DNA of 64,000 bases. It comes from Cyclobacteriaceae bacterium (lineage in GTDB: Bacteria > Bacteroidota > Bacteroidia > Cytophagales > Cyclobacteriaceae). Made by a program: the position numbers and the translations under genes. The notes beneath the pieces were generated by a model. That model ran no database searches. It was not told the origin of the DNA and saw only the letters and a list, made by a program, of their open reading frames with translations. The DNA lies in assembly GCA_019638395.1 (NCBI GenBank), contig JAHBTX010000002.1, positions 186,001 through 250,000 of the forward strand. The letters are read 5' to 3'. Shown in pieces: positions 55,650-63,636 of this stretch (position 1 is its first letter; each line of letters begins with the position of its first letter).

Positions 55650-56204
55650 TTAAACCGTCATAATTTCGGCCTCTTTCTTTTTCAGAAGCGCATCAATTTT
55701 TTCGATAAATTCGTTGGTAAGTTTTTGAACGGTTTCTTCCGCATTTTTTACATCATCTTCCGAAACGCCTTTGATTTTTTTAAGCTGTTCGTTTGTTTCT
55801 TTGCGAATGCTGCGCACACTAACTTTACCTTGTTCGCATTCCTGCGATGCCTGCCGTACCAATTGCTTTCTGCGCTCTTCTGTAAGCATGGGTATATTAA
55901 TAATAACCTGTTGGCCATCGTTTTGCGGTGTAAGACCCAGGTTGGCAATCATAATAGCTTTTTCAATTTCCTGAATCAAACTTTTTTCCCAGGGTTTAAT
56001 AAACAATGTGCGGGCTTCCGGTGCCGTAACCGAAGCAACCTGGTTAAGGGGGCTCATGGTTCCGTAATAGGAAACCTGAATACCATCCAACATGTTGGGA
56101 TTGGCTTTGCCGGCTCTGATTTTGGCTAACTCATTACTCACGTGCACAAGTGCTTTGCCCATTTGCTCTTTGGCTTCGTCCAGAAATAATTCTAATTCTT
56201 CCAT
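55650..56204 (-). CDS. frr: Ribosome recycling factor
   Basis: Splits post-termination ribosomes together with EF-G. The 184-residue protein has all RRF features: HVSNELAKIRAGKANPNMLDG, VSYYGTMSPLNQVASVTAPE, TLFIKPWEKSLIQEIEKAI, NDGQQVIINIPMLTEERRKQ and the C-terminal helix. It lies 18 bases after a TssD-like gene in the pyrH operon. Confidence 0.97.
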   Translation of the reverse strand: MEELELFLDEAKEQMGKALVHVSNELAKIRAGKANPNMLDGIQVSYYGTMSPLNQVASVTAPEARTLFIKPWEKSLIQEIEKAIMIANLGLTPQNDGQQVIINIPMLTEERRKQLVRQASQECEQGKVSVRSIRKETNEQLKKIKGVSEDDVKNAEETVQKLTNEFIEKIDALLKKKEAEIMTV

Positions 56205-56222
56205 AGTTATAATTTCAGGTTA

Positions 56223-56621
56223 TTATTCAGGTGAACCTCTTTCGCCCATAACAGGGCTGAGGTGTTCATGAATTTCAATGGTGATTTTTGATGCCACCAA
56301 GGAGATACCCACTTCACTTGCATCGCTTCCACTCATGAGATTCAGATTGCTGGATACACAATACCCTTGTTCAAATGAATAGGTTTGAAGCAACGCTTCG
56401 CTACTCGCATCTATCAATTTAATTTTTCCATTCTTTTTAGTTACCGTTTCGCTGCCAACCCATCTCCATAGAAAATTGTCCATTTTTAGTGTTCGTATTT
56501 GAAGTTGAAGCGAGTTGTCTGAAGGGCTTGGTTCGTATTCCGAACTACGGTTATACTTACCAATGTTTACTGAAGAAAGGAGATACGACTTTCCGTCCAA
56601 CTCAAGAATTAATTTGAACAT
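56223..56621 (-). CDS. TssD/Hcp-like tube protein, orphan
   Basis: A 132-residue protein resembling TssD, the Bacteroidota form of the type VI secretion tube protein Hcp. The pattern is an initial MFKLILELDGKSYLLSS, a central LQLQIRTLKMDNFLWRWV with KKNGKIKLI, then LLQTYSFEQGYCVSS and a final beta strand VGISLVASKITIEIHEH. All positions match the two-sheet TssD plan by eye. No other secretion gene was seen in the window. It sits between pyrH (4-base gap) and frr (18-base gap), so it is in their operon. Secretion function is therefore uncertain. Confidence 0.55.
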   Translation of the reverse strand: MFKLILELDGKSYLLSSVNIGKYNRSSEYEPSPSDNSLQLQIRTLKMDNFLWRWVGSETVTKKNGKIKLIDASSEALLQTYSFEQGYCVSSNLNLMSGSDASEVGISLVASKITIEIHEHLSPVMGERGSPE

Positions 56622-56625
56622 ACAA

Positions 56626-57330
56626 TTAGCTAATTAATGTACCCGCTTCTTCACCTTTGGCAATCTTCAATAAGTTGCCTTTTTTATTCATATCGAATAC
56701 GATTATGGGCAATTTGTTTTCCTGACACAGCGTAAATGCTGTCATGTCCATAATGTTCAACTTTTTTTGGTAAGCCTCCTGAAAACTCAGTTGGCTGTAG
56801 CGCACGGCATCTTTAAATTTCTCGGGGTCTTTATCATATACACCATCTACTCGTGTTCCTTTCAACACCACACCGGCCTGAATTTCGATGGCCCGTAAAC
56901 TGGCGGTAGAGTCGGTTGTGAAATAAGGATTACCAATACCAGCACCAAAAATAACAATCCGTCCTTTTTCAAGGTGGCGGATCGCCCTGCGCCTGATAAA
57001 CGGCTCGCAAACCTGCTCCATTTTTATACCGGCCATCAATCGGGTGTACATGCCGTGACGTTCCAGCGCACTTTGTAAGGCCATTGCATTAATTACCGTT
57101 GCCAGCATACCCATGTAGTCGCCCTGCACGCGGTCGATGCCCAACGCTTCGGCTTGCCCGCCTCTGAAAATATTACCACCACCAATTACAATCGCCACTT
57201 CAACGCCTTGCTCCTTAACTGCTTTTATCTCTTCCGAATATTGTTCCAATACAGCCGGATCAATATTACTGTTTTTAGAACCCATCAGGGCTTCGCCACT
57301 GAGCTTAAGGAGAATGCGTTTGTATTTCAT
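56626..57330 (-). CDS. pyrH: UMP kinase
   Basis: Phosphorylates UMP to UDP; feedback-regulated amino-acid-kinase-fold hexamer. The 234-residue protein starts at 57330 ([17 protein letters not shown]); an open frame to 57360 is ruled out because a minus-strand promoter lies at 57358-57365. Conserved features are [50 protein letters not shown] and [10 protein letters not shown]. Confidence 0.96.
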   Translation of the reverse strand: MKYKRILLKLSGEALMGSKNSNIDPAVLEQYSEEIKAVKEQGVEVAIVIGGGNIFRGGQAEALGIDRVQGDYMGMLATVINAMALQSALERHGMYTRLMAGIKMEQVCEPFIRRRAIRHLEKGRIVIFGAGIGNPYFTTDSTASLRAIEIQAGVVLKGTRVDGVYDKDPEKFKDAVRYSQLSFQEAYQKKLNIMDMTAFTLCQENKLPIIVFDMNKKGNLLKIAKGEEAGTLIS

Positions 57331-57357
57331 GTAGTAAGGTATCGGATTTAAATCCCG

Positions 57358-57365
57358 CAAATATA
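57358..57365 (-). promoter_or_regulatory. Promoter -7 element for pyrH
   Basis: TATATTTG on the minus strand, 27 bases before the pyrH ATG at 57330. It supports that start. The -33 element is weak. Confidence 0.6.
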
Positions 57366-57475
57366 TTATGATTTGAAGGATTTTTAACCTGTTTTATTGT
57401 GACTAAGAAACTGTTATGATAAAAAATAGTCAGCAATCCCCAATGCCCAATGACTAATGCCAGATACCCAATGTC

Positions 57476-57483
57476 TACTTTTG
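57476..57483 (+). promoter_or_regulatory. Promoter -7 element for the TRIC-family gene
   Basis: TACTTTTG ends seven bases before the ATG at 57491, leaving at most a very short leader. No good -33 TTG was found. Confidence 0.5.
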
Positions 57484-57490
57484 TAAAAGA

Positions 57491-58096
57491 ATGACCCTCC
57501 AATACTCTTTCGAACTTCTCGGCACATTTTTCTTCGCCATCTCTGGCGCGCTGGCTATTCGCGATCATCACAACGATTTGTTTGGAGCCAGCTTTACCGG
57601 GTTTGTTACCGCCATTGGTGGTGGCACACTGCGCGATATGATGTTGGGCAGTTATCCGTTGGTGTGGATTGGCGATATTAATTTTCTTTATGCAATACTA
57701 GCTGGAGTGCTGATTGCGTACTTGTTCTTTAATTACCTGCTGCGCCTGCGCAAAACATTTTTATTGTTCGATACGCTGGGCATTTCCTTCTTTACCATTC
57801 TGGGTGTAGAGAAAGCACTTGGTTTGGGCGTGCGCCCGGAGATTGCCGCCATTATGGGTATGTTCACGGCTATTATGGGTGGCGTTATCCGCGATGTGCT
57901 AACCAATGAAACTCCGGTTCTCTTCCGCAAAGAAATTTATGCCACGGCTTGTTTGGTGGGAGCGATTCTTTACTTGGTATTATTGAACTTGGAGATTAGC
58001 CGTAATCTAAACCTGGTTATATCAAGTGTAGTGATAATTGTAATCCGGTTGCTAGCCGTGAAGTTTAAGCTGGCGTTGCCAGGGTTTAGGAGGTGA
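57491..58096 (+). CDS. TRIC/UPF0126 family cation channel protein
   Basis: A 201-residue inner-membrane protein with seven helices in two related three-helix halves, the plan of the trimeric intracellular cation (TRIC/YicG) channels. Signature segments are FAISGALAIRDHHNDLFGASFTGFVTAIGGGTLRDMML split over one helix pair and its repeat GMFTAIMGGVIRDVLTNETPVLFRKEIYA. The GGG/GG-xx-RD pair marks both halves. Probably moves monovalent cations; the physiological role in bacteria is unclear. Confidence 0.9.
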   Translation: MTLQYSFELLGTFFFAISGALAIRDHHNDLFGASFTGFVTAIGGGTLRDMMLGSYPLVWIGDINFLYAILAGVLIAYLFFNYLLRLRKTFLLFDTLGISFFTILGVEKALGLGVRPEIAAIMGMFTAIMGGVIRDVLTNETPVLFRKEIYATACLVGAILYLVLLNLEISRNLNLVISSVVIIVIRLLAVKFKLALPGFRR

Positions 58097-58121
58097 GGCT
58101 TAGAGCTGAATTATTAGGAAA

Positions 58122-58391
58122 TCATTTAAACACAGCCCGCTCAATCTTTAGAAGCCTTTCTTCAAATTGATCCGCCTTGTCAATCTTAAGAATAAGTTTT
58201 TCAATTGCTTCAGCCAGTCTCATATTGGAAATTCTCATTTCAGACATCTCAAGATTTGTCTTTCGTGTTGTTTCCATTAGCTGGGTAATAACATCCGTAT
58301 TTTTTTCTTGATTTTGAGCCAACCGATCAACAACGGGAATCAAATCCGCCATCAACTCTGTTACTTGTTTAGCCTGATCTTCAAGCTTCAT
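58122..58391 (-). CDS. Small coiled-coil protein, unknown
   Basis: An 89-residue protein with no recognised family. It is rich in Leu, Lys, Glu, Ile and Met with heptad spacing over residues 10-88 (LMADLIPVVDRLAQNQ; LAEAIEKLILKIDKADQFEERLLKIE), suggesting a long coiled coil. It has no signal or membrane segment. It lies between a TRIC gene and a biotin carrier gene with no clear link. Real coding status is likely but not certain. Confidence 0.55.
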   Translation of the reverse strand: MKLEDQAKQVTELMADLIPVVDRLAQNQEKNTDVITQLMETTRKTNLEMSEMRISNMRLAEAIEKLILKIDKADQFEERLLKIERAVFK

Positions 58392-58465
58392 AGTATGAGA
58401 TGTTTATTAAAGTTAAAAAAAAATAGGCTATTCTACATCCATAGATTTTACTCTTTTCAAAAACG

Positions 58466-58960
58466 TCAAAACTCCACCAACACTTGTCCCTTCTCTACAC
58501 TATCGCCTTTTTTAACTTTCAGATTTTTAACAATTCCTTCGCCCGGAGATTTTAAAATGTTCTCCATCTTCATGGCCTCTAAAATCAACAGAGCATCGCC
58601 CGGTTTTACACTATCGCCTATCTGAATTTTTAAATCAACAATCAAGCCCGGCATAGGTGCCTTCACTAAATTTACTTTGCTGCCTGCCGCGCTGTTCATG
58701 CCCATTTTTTCGAGCAACAAATCAAACTTGTCTTTTAATGTAACCGGATATGTTCGGCCATTAATCTTAAACGTAAACGTTTTGGTTTCGCGATCGGTCT
58801 TCACCAACTCGGCTGTATAGCTTTTGTTCTGATATAAGATATGATACGTAGTGTCGTTGATCTTCACTAGATCCCATACCACATCTTTACCGTTCACCAA
58901 AAATCCGGCTTCGGTATTTTCTATTTCGAACGACTTCTCGTTAACTATGGCTTTGTACAT
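58466..58960 (-). CDS. Biotin carboxyl carrier domain protein
   Basis: A 164-residue acyl-CoA-carboxylase biotin carrier. The C-terminal 70 residues are a biotinyl/lipoyl fold (VKAPMPGLIVDLKIQIGDSV...LLILEAMKMENILKS) with the biotinylated Lys131 in EAMKM and a second half GIVKNLKVKKGDSVEKGQ. The N-terminal 85 residues are a beta-rich domain as in acyl-CoA carboxylase carriers of Bacteroidota. The start at 58960 (MYKAIVNEKS) is used; the frame to 59059 runs across the neighbouring promoter and riboswitch. The partner carboxylase is not in the window. Confidence 0.9.
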   Translation of the reverse strand: MYKAIVNEKSFEIENTEAGFLVNGKDVVWDLVKINDTTYHILYQNKSYTAELVKTDRETKTFTFKINGRTYPVTLKDKFDLLLEKMGMNSAAGSKVNLVKAPMPGLIVDLKIQIGDSVKPGDALLILEAMKMENILKSPGEGIVKNLKVKKGDSVEKGQVLVEF

Positions 58961-58976
58961 TCTGTAAAAATAGTAG

Positions 58977-59005
58977 TTGCGATTTAAATTTCCTGCATAC
59001 ATTTG
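58977..59005 (+). promoter_or_regulatory. Promoter of the TPP-riboswitch transcript
   Basis: TTG at 58977-58979, an 18-base spacer and TACATTTG at 58998-59005, directly in front of the TPP aptamer, so transcription would begin near 59010. Confidence 0.7.
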
Positions 59006-59016
59006 ACCCGTCAAAC

Positions 59017-59096
59017 GACAAAGGGGTGCCTTAATATTTCGGGCTGAGATTATACCCACTGAACCTGATGCCGGTAATGCGGCCGAAGGGAGGCAA
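59017..59096 (+). ncRNA. TPP riboswitch aptamer (THI element)
   Basis: Contains the invariant blocks in order: GGGGTGCC (P2/P3 side), GGGCTGAGAT, ACCCACTGAACCTGAT, GCCGGTAATGC and CGAAGGGA. These match the thiamin pyrophosphate sensor, which turns expression down when TPP is high. It begins just after a promoter and precedes the TonB receptor gene. Confidence 0.93.
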
Positions 59097-59097
59097 T

Positions 59098-59166
59098 CTG
59101 ATACAAGGTGTATCAGATAAATAAGTTAAAGGGCGTGTTCCCCTATGCGCCTGACTTTAAACTTAT
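59098..59166 (+). promoter_or_regulatory. Expression platform of the TPP riboswitch: two stem-loops
   Basis: Hairpin 1 is CTGATACA / TGTATCAG (59098-59116, loop AGG). Hairpin 2 pairs ATAAGTTAAAGGGCG (59121-59135) with CGCC, CTTT and AACTTAT (59148-59166), 15 pairs with small bulges, ending seven bases before the ATG. There is no T run after either, which favours start-site sequestration over termination. Confidence 0.6.
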
Positions 59167-59172
59167 TAAAAC

Positions 59173-61611
59173 ATGTTCAAATCAATTCTTGTAACGGTGC
59201 TGCTGGCATGCCCAGGCTTGCTATTCGCACAATCCATTCGCGGTCGCGTAGCCGATCGTCAATCTGCTCCTTTACCCGGAGCAACTGTTCAGTTAAAATC
59301 GCCTGCACGAATTACCGTAACGGACAATCTGGGCTATTTCAGTTTTAATAACCTGAATGCGGGCAGCTACGAAGCTGAAGTACGATATGTAGGTTATCAA
59401 ACGCTTACAATCAGTTTAGCAACCGAAACAGAAAACACAATCACGTTGCAGGAAGATGTGCGGATTACGGATCAGGTAATTGTGAATGCCACGCGCGCCA
59501 ACGATAATGGGCCTACCGTGGCCACTACCATTAACAAAGCAACGCTGCAAAAACAAAACTTCGGGCAAGACTTACCATTCGTGTTGAATTGGTCGCCATC
59601 GTTGGTCAGTACTTCCGATGCCGGAGCTGGTGTTGGTTATACCGGTTTACGCATCCGCGGAAGTGATGCCACCCGAATTAATGTTACCATAAATGGTATT
59701 CCGGTTAACGATAGCGAAAGCCAGGGTGTGTTTTGGGTAAATACTCCCGATCTTACTACTTCGGTTCAAAGTGTACAAGTACAACGTGGGGTGGGTACAT
59801 CTACCAACGGTGCCGGTGCGTTTGGTGCCAGTGTAAATCTGCAAACCAACACGCGCAATGATGTAGCTTATACCGATGTGGTTAATTCGGTAGGGTCGTT
59901 TAATACATTACGGAATACCATTGCATTTGGTACCGGTTTATTAAACAACAAATTTGTAGTTGATGGCCGGCTATCAAAAATTTCTTCGGACGGGTACATC
60001 GATCGGGCCAGTTCTGATTTGAAATCTTATTCTGTTTCGGGTGGCTATTATGGTGATAAAACGATGCTGAAGGCAATTGTTTTTGGAGGCAAGGAAGTTA
60101 CGTATCAAAGTTGGTACGGTGTACCCGAATCGCGATTGAATAACGATGTAGCAGCAATGGAAGAAACTGCTGCGGCTGAAGGTTGGAATCAGCAACAACT
60201 GGAAAATCTTTTAGCGTCAGGCCGCACCTTTAATCTTTACACATACGAAAACCAGGAAGACAATTACCAGCAGGATCATTATCAGCTTCATGCCTCGCAT
60301 CGGGCTACTGATAAACTTACATTACAAGGAGCTTTACACTACACAAAAGGACGCGGCTATTATGAAGAGTATCGTATCGACAACGATTTTGAAGATTACG
60401 GCTTACCTGAAGTAATAATTGGTGGAGAAACGATTTCATCAACCGATTTGATTCGCAGGCGCTGGCTTGACAATGATTTTTATGGTGTTACCTATTCACT
60501 TAATTACGAAACTGAAAAACTTAATTCGGTTTTAGGTGGTGCGTGGAATAAATATGATGGCGATCATTTTGGTCAGATTATCTGGGCGCAGATTTCGGAA
60601 GTGCCGAAAGATTATCAATATTACTTTAACCGCGGTGTAAAGAAAGACTTTACTGTTTATTGGAAGAATACCTATGCCCTTACAAAAAGATTGGAAGGCT
60701 TTGTTGATTTGCAATATCGCAGCATTGATTACGATGCTTCCGGCAAGGAAAACCGACAATTTGATTTTGCTGTGAACAAGCAGTTTAATTTTTTCAATCC
60801 GAAGTTAGGATTAACCTACGCGATTGACCAACAGAACCAGGTTTATGCTTCGTATGCAGTGGGTAACCGCGAGCCCGTGCGCGATGATTTTATTGATGCG
60901 TTGGCCGGAACCACTCCCAAACATGAAAGCATGGGCGATCTGGAAGCCGGTTGGCGCTGGCGCAAGCGCAATCTCAACCTGAATGTAAACTATTACTACA
61001 TGAAGTATAAGAATCAGTTAGTTCCCACTGGTAAGGTGAACGATGTGGGAGCGTTGATTCGCACCAATGTGGCCGATAGTTATCGCACGGGTTTAGAAGT
61101 AGAAGCCATGTGGCGAATCAGTTCTAAAATTTCGTGGATGGCTAATCTTACCTTAAGCGAAAATAAGATTAAAATATTTAACGAAGTGCTGTACGATTAC
61201 GGAGAAAACTTTGATGACTACATAGAGCTTACCAACACTTACATCAATACGGATATTGCTTTTTCTCCTGCGGTAATAGCCGGATCCGGTTTAACCGTTA
61301 ATCCTGTCTCCAACCTGGAGATTACCTTGCTCAGTAAATATGTGGGCGATCAGTTTCTGGATAATACTTCTAACCAGAATCGTGTAATTGATGCCTACTT
61401 TATAAATGACATGCGCGTAACCTACACCTGGAAACCAAAAGGTATGCGTGAGATTTCACTAAGTGGTTTAATGAATAATATTTTTGATGTGGCCTACGAA
61501 TCGAATGGCTACACCTATGGTTATTTTGGTGGACCAACAGAATACCGTCAGAATTTTTATTATCCGCAGGCCGGCAGAAATTTTATGTTGATGCTGGCAC
61601 TCCGGTTTTAA
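59173..61611 (+). CDS. TonB-dependent receptor under TPP riboswitch, probable thiamin importer
   Basis: Outer-membrane TonB-dependent transporter of 812 residues: signal peptide (about 1-19), carboxypeptidase-regulatory-like domain (about 20-105; GRVADRQSAPLPGATVQLK), plug (about 115-230; GLRIRGSDATRINVTINGIP, VQRGVGTSTNGAGAFGASVN) and a barrel ending in the aromatic ALRF. Its leader is a TPP riboswitch, so the likely cargo is thiamin or a thiamin phosphate or precursor. Riboswitch-linked thiamin receptors are known in Bacteroidota. No inner-membrane thiamin transporter is adjacent. Confidence 0.9.
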   Translation: MFKSILVTVLLACPGLLFAQSIRGRVADRQSAPLPGATVQLKSPARITVTDNLGYFSFNNLNAGSYEAEVRYVGYQTLTISLATETENTITLQEDVRITDQVIVNATRANDNGPTVATTINKATLQKQNFGQDLPFVLNWSPSLVSTSDAGAGVGYTGLRIRGSDATRINVTINGIPVNDSESQGVFWVNTPDLTTSVQSVQVQRGVGTSTNGAGAFGASVNLQTNTRNDVAYTDVVNSVGSFNTLRNTIAFGTGLLNNKFVVDGRLSKISSDGYIDRASSDLKSYSVSGGYYGDKTMLKAIVFGGKEVTYQSWYGVPESRLNNDVAAMEETAAAEGWNQQQLENLLASGRTFNLYTYENQEDNYQQDHYQLHASHRATDKLTLQGALHYTKGRGYYEEYRIDNDFEDYGLPEVIIGGETISSTDLIRRRWLDNDFYGVTYSLNYETEKLNSVLGGAWNKYDGDHFGQIIWAQISEVPKDYQYYFNRGVKKDFTVYWKNTYALTKRLEGFVDLQYRSIDYDASGKENRQFDFAVNKQFNFFNPKLGLTYAIDQQNQVYASYAVGNREPVRDDFIDALAGTTPKHESMGDLEAGWRWRKRNLNLNVNYYYMKYKNQLVPTGKVNDVGALIRTNVADSYRTGLEVEAMWRISSKISWMANLTLSENKIKIFNEVLYDYGENFDDYIELTNTYINTDIAFSPAVIAGSGLTVNPVSNLEITLLSKYVGDQFLDNTSNQNRVIDAYFINDMRVTYTWKPKGMREISLSGLMNNIFDVAYESNGYTYGYFGGPTEYRQNFYYPQAGRNFMLMLALRF

Positions 61612-61625
61612 TTTAGAATGTGTCA

Positions 61626-61658
61626 TCCGCAAAGGTAAAATCCAGTTACCTTTGCGGA
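61626..61658. promoter_or_regulatory. 13-base inverted repeat with -7 boxes before the UbiA gene
   Basis: TCCGCAAAGGTAA / TTACCTTTGCGGA, perfect, with a seven-base loop. The right arm holds TACCTTTG on the plus strand (61647-61654), five bases before the ATG at 61660; the left arm holds the same on the minus strand. Confidence 0.7.
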
Positions 61659-61659
61659 C

Positions 61660-62514
61660 ATGGCCAATACCCATCGAAAGCCTTTTAGTTTGCAGGCGCT
61701 CATCCGACTAACCCGGTTATGGAATCTGGTTATTATTGGTATGGCCCAGTATTTCGCGGCTTGTTTTCTGATTGACAAATCTTTGGTTTGGGATTGGCAG
61801 TTACTGGTGCTCGCAGTTTCAACAGCCATTATTGCCGCTGCAGGATACATCATCAATGATTATTACGACATCAAGATCGATTTGATCAACAAACCAGAAC
61901 GAGTGGTAATTGGCAAAGGTATTACCCGTAGGTATGCCTTGTTCTTTCATACATTTCTTTCTGTAACGGGAATAGCGTTGGGATTTTTGCTCAGCCTGCG
62001 CTTGGCAGCTATCCATGTTGTTTCAGCTTTTTTGTTATGGTGGTATTCCAACAATTTAAAGCGGCAACCCTTTATAGGAAATTTTGTTGTAGCACTGTTA
62101 ACTGGTTTATCGGTTTGGTTAGTGAACGTAGTGTACTATGAAAATTATGCGCTGGTAACAATTTATGCAGTGTTTGCTTTATTCATTACGCTGGTGCGTG
62201 AGATTGTAAAGGACATGGAAGACCTAAAAGGTGATAATACCTTTGGCTGTAAAACATTGCCGATTGTGTGGGGCTTGCGAAAAACCAAGTGGGTTATTTA
62301 TGGCTTACTGATTCTGTTTGCGGGTGTAGTCATGTATCTGAATTACGAGCACACCAAATTGCCCGAGTATTATTTTCTGGTGTTTCTTTTTTTACCCTTG
62401 GCATTTTTTGTGGGCCGGTTAATAGTAGCCGACACCAAAAAGGATTTTTATTGGCTCAGTCAATGGTGTAAAATCATTATGTTGTTGGGTATTTTAAGTA
62501 TGGTTTTTATTTAG
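61660..62514 (+). CDS. UbiA family prenyltransferase
   Basis: A 284-residue inner-membrane enzyme with eight or nine helices that joins an isoprenoid diphosphate to an acceptor. It has both Asp-rich motifs: NDYYDIKID (66-74) and DMEDLKGD (185-192). The sequence is closest by feel to the geranylgeranylglycerol-phosphate geranylgeranyltransferase-like branch common in Bacteroidota; acceptor unknown. It follows the TonB receptor but has its own palindromic promoter region; purN follows after 15 bases. Confidence 0.88.
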   Translation: MANTHRKPFSLQALIRLTRLWNLVIIGMAQYFAACFLIDKSLVWDWQLLVLAVSTAIIAAAGYIINDYYDIKIDLINKPERVVIGKGITRRYALFFHTFLSVTGIALGFLLSLRLAAIHVVSAFLLWWYSNNLKRQPFIGNFVVALLTGLSVWLVNVVYYENYALVTIYAVFALFITLVREIVKDMEDLKGDNTFGCKTLPIVWGLRKTKWVIYGLLILFAGVVMYLNYEHTKLPEYYFLVFLFLPLAFFVGRLIVADTKKDFYWLSQWCKIIMLLGILSMVFI

Positions 62515-62529
62515 CGATTTGATTTTGAT

Positions 62530-63105
62530 ATGAGTCTGGCACGTATTGCAATTTTTATTTCCGGTAGTGGATCGAACGCAGAAAAAATCATGGAGCATTT
62601 TCAAAATCACGAGTTGATAAAAGTTGCATTGCTATTAAGTAATAATGCTGAGGCGTATGGGTTGCAGCGGGCTGCGCGTTATAATATTGCAACGTTGGTT
62701 TTTAATAAAGTACAATTCCGAGAAAGCGATGAAATAGTAAGTGTACTACGGGCAGCGGGAGCAACACATATTGTTTTAGCCGGATTTCTATGGTTGATTC
62801 CTCAAAATATAATTGAAGCGTTTCCGAATCGTATCATCAATATTCACCCGGCATTGTTACCGAAGTTTGGAGGCAAGGGTATGTATGGAATGCGGGTGCA
62901 CGAAGCGGTTAAAGCTGCGGGCGAAATTGAAACAGGCATTACTATTCACCAAGTAAATGCACATTACGATGAGGGTAAAATTTTATCGCAGCAAAAATGT
63001 CGTGTAGAAAAATCGGATAGCCCCGAACAAATTGCTACAAAAGTGCAGCAACTAGAACATCGGTACTATCCTCAGGTAATTGAAAAGTGGATTACTTCTT
63101 CGTGA
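62530..63105 (+). CDS. purN: Phosphoribosylglycinamide formyltransferase
   Basis: Transfers a formyl group from 10-formyl-THF to GAR in purine synthesis. The 191-residue protein has the GSGSNAE phosphate loop, the catalytic INIHPALLP (Asn and His) and the Asp of VNAHYDEGKIL. Length is normal. It starts 15 bases after the UbiA gene and overlaps the end of the convergent thioesterase gene by 14 bases. Confidence 0.95.
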   Translation: MSLARIAIFISGSGSNAEKIMEHFQNHELIKVALLLSNNAEAYGLQRAARYNIATLVFNKVQFRESDEIVSVLRAAGATHIVLAGFLWLIPQNIIEAFPNRIINIHPALLPKFGGKGMYGMRVHEAVKAAGEIETGITIHQVNAHYDEGKILSQQKCRVEKSDSPEQIATKVQQLEHRYYPQVIEKWITSS

Positions 63106-63541
63106 GTTCTATCCATTGAAAGTCGGTTGACTTTGGAAAGTCTGAAAATATTTTTTTGATGTACTCGTTTGGCTGCGCCAGTTTGCGCAGGTTCAGATCA
63201 ATCCACGAACCATCAATACTTAATGTAGTTGCCAGGGTACCATCTTCCTTTAAAAATGTATGGCGTAAACTCCAACGACTAAAGTCGGGTGTGCTCTTAT
63301 ACAATTCAACGGTTAACGTGATTTTATCTTCCAGCCTGATCTCTCTTCGGAAGATGGCTTCTTCCCGAAACAGAATAGGCCCGATGGCAAACTCTTCAAA
63401 CTTTTCGGTGGTGAGCCCACGTTCGCTCAGCAACTGCATACGGGCAGCGGCTGCAAAATCATAATATACCGAGTGGCGTAGGTGGCGGTTGGCATCAATA
63501 TCCGACCAACGGATGAATAGGGGCATGGAAAAGACAGACAT
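63092..63541 (-). CDS. Acyl-CoA thioesterase, hot-dog fold
   Basis: A 149-residue single-hot-dog protein of the 4HBT/YbgC type. The characteristic segment is LFIRWSDIDANRHLRHSVYYDFA (first strand with Asp, then the helix), followed by REEAIFRREIRLEDKITLTVELY. The Asp in RWSDID and the helix following it mark the active site. Cleaves an acyl-CoA of unknown chain. Convergent with purN with overlapping 3' ends. Confidence 0.85.
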   Translation of the reverse strand: MSVFSMPLFIRWSDIDANRHLRHSVYYDFAAAARMQLLSERGLTTEKFEEFAIGPILFREEAIFRREIRLEDKITLTVELYKSTPDFSRWSLRHTFLKEDGTLATTLSIDGSWIDLNLRKLAQPNEYIKKIFSDFPKSTDFQWIELTKK

Positions 63542-63573
63542 GGTATAATTTTTTTAATTGTTAATTAAATGTT

Positions 63574-63620
63574 AGGCGTCTGACCGCTTGCTTACTCTTT
63601 CAAACAGCGGTCTGACGCCT
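63574..63620. terminator. 15-base inverted repeat between thioesterase and secreted protein genes
   Basis: AGGCGTCTGACCGCT / AGCGGTCTGACGCCT with one central mismatch and a 17-base loop. It probably terminates the secreted-protein gene ending at 63637; there is no clear T run. Confidence 0.55.
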
Positions 63621-63636
63621 ATTCGCAGTAATAAGT

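Noticed and set aside
55626-56129. A 167-residue open frame opposite frr
   Set aside because: Phe/Asn/Cys-rich shadow of the conserved frr gene.
57430-57480. Repeated CCCAATG / TAATGCC words before the TRIC gene
   Set aside because: Imperfect and irregular spacing; low-complexity spacer rather than a defined repeat array.
59098-59116. Hairpin CTGATACA / TGTATCAG as an intrinsic terminator
   Set aside because: No T run follows, so it is listed as part of the riboswitch expression platform.
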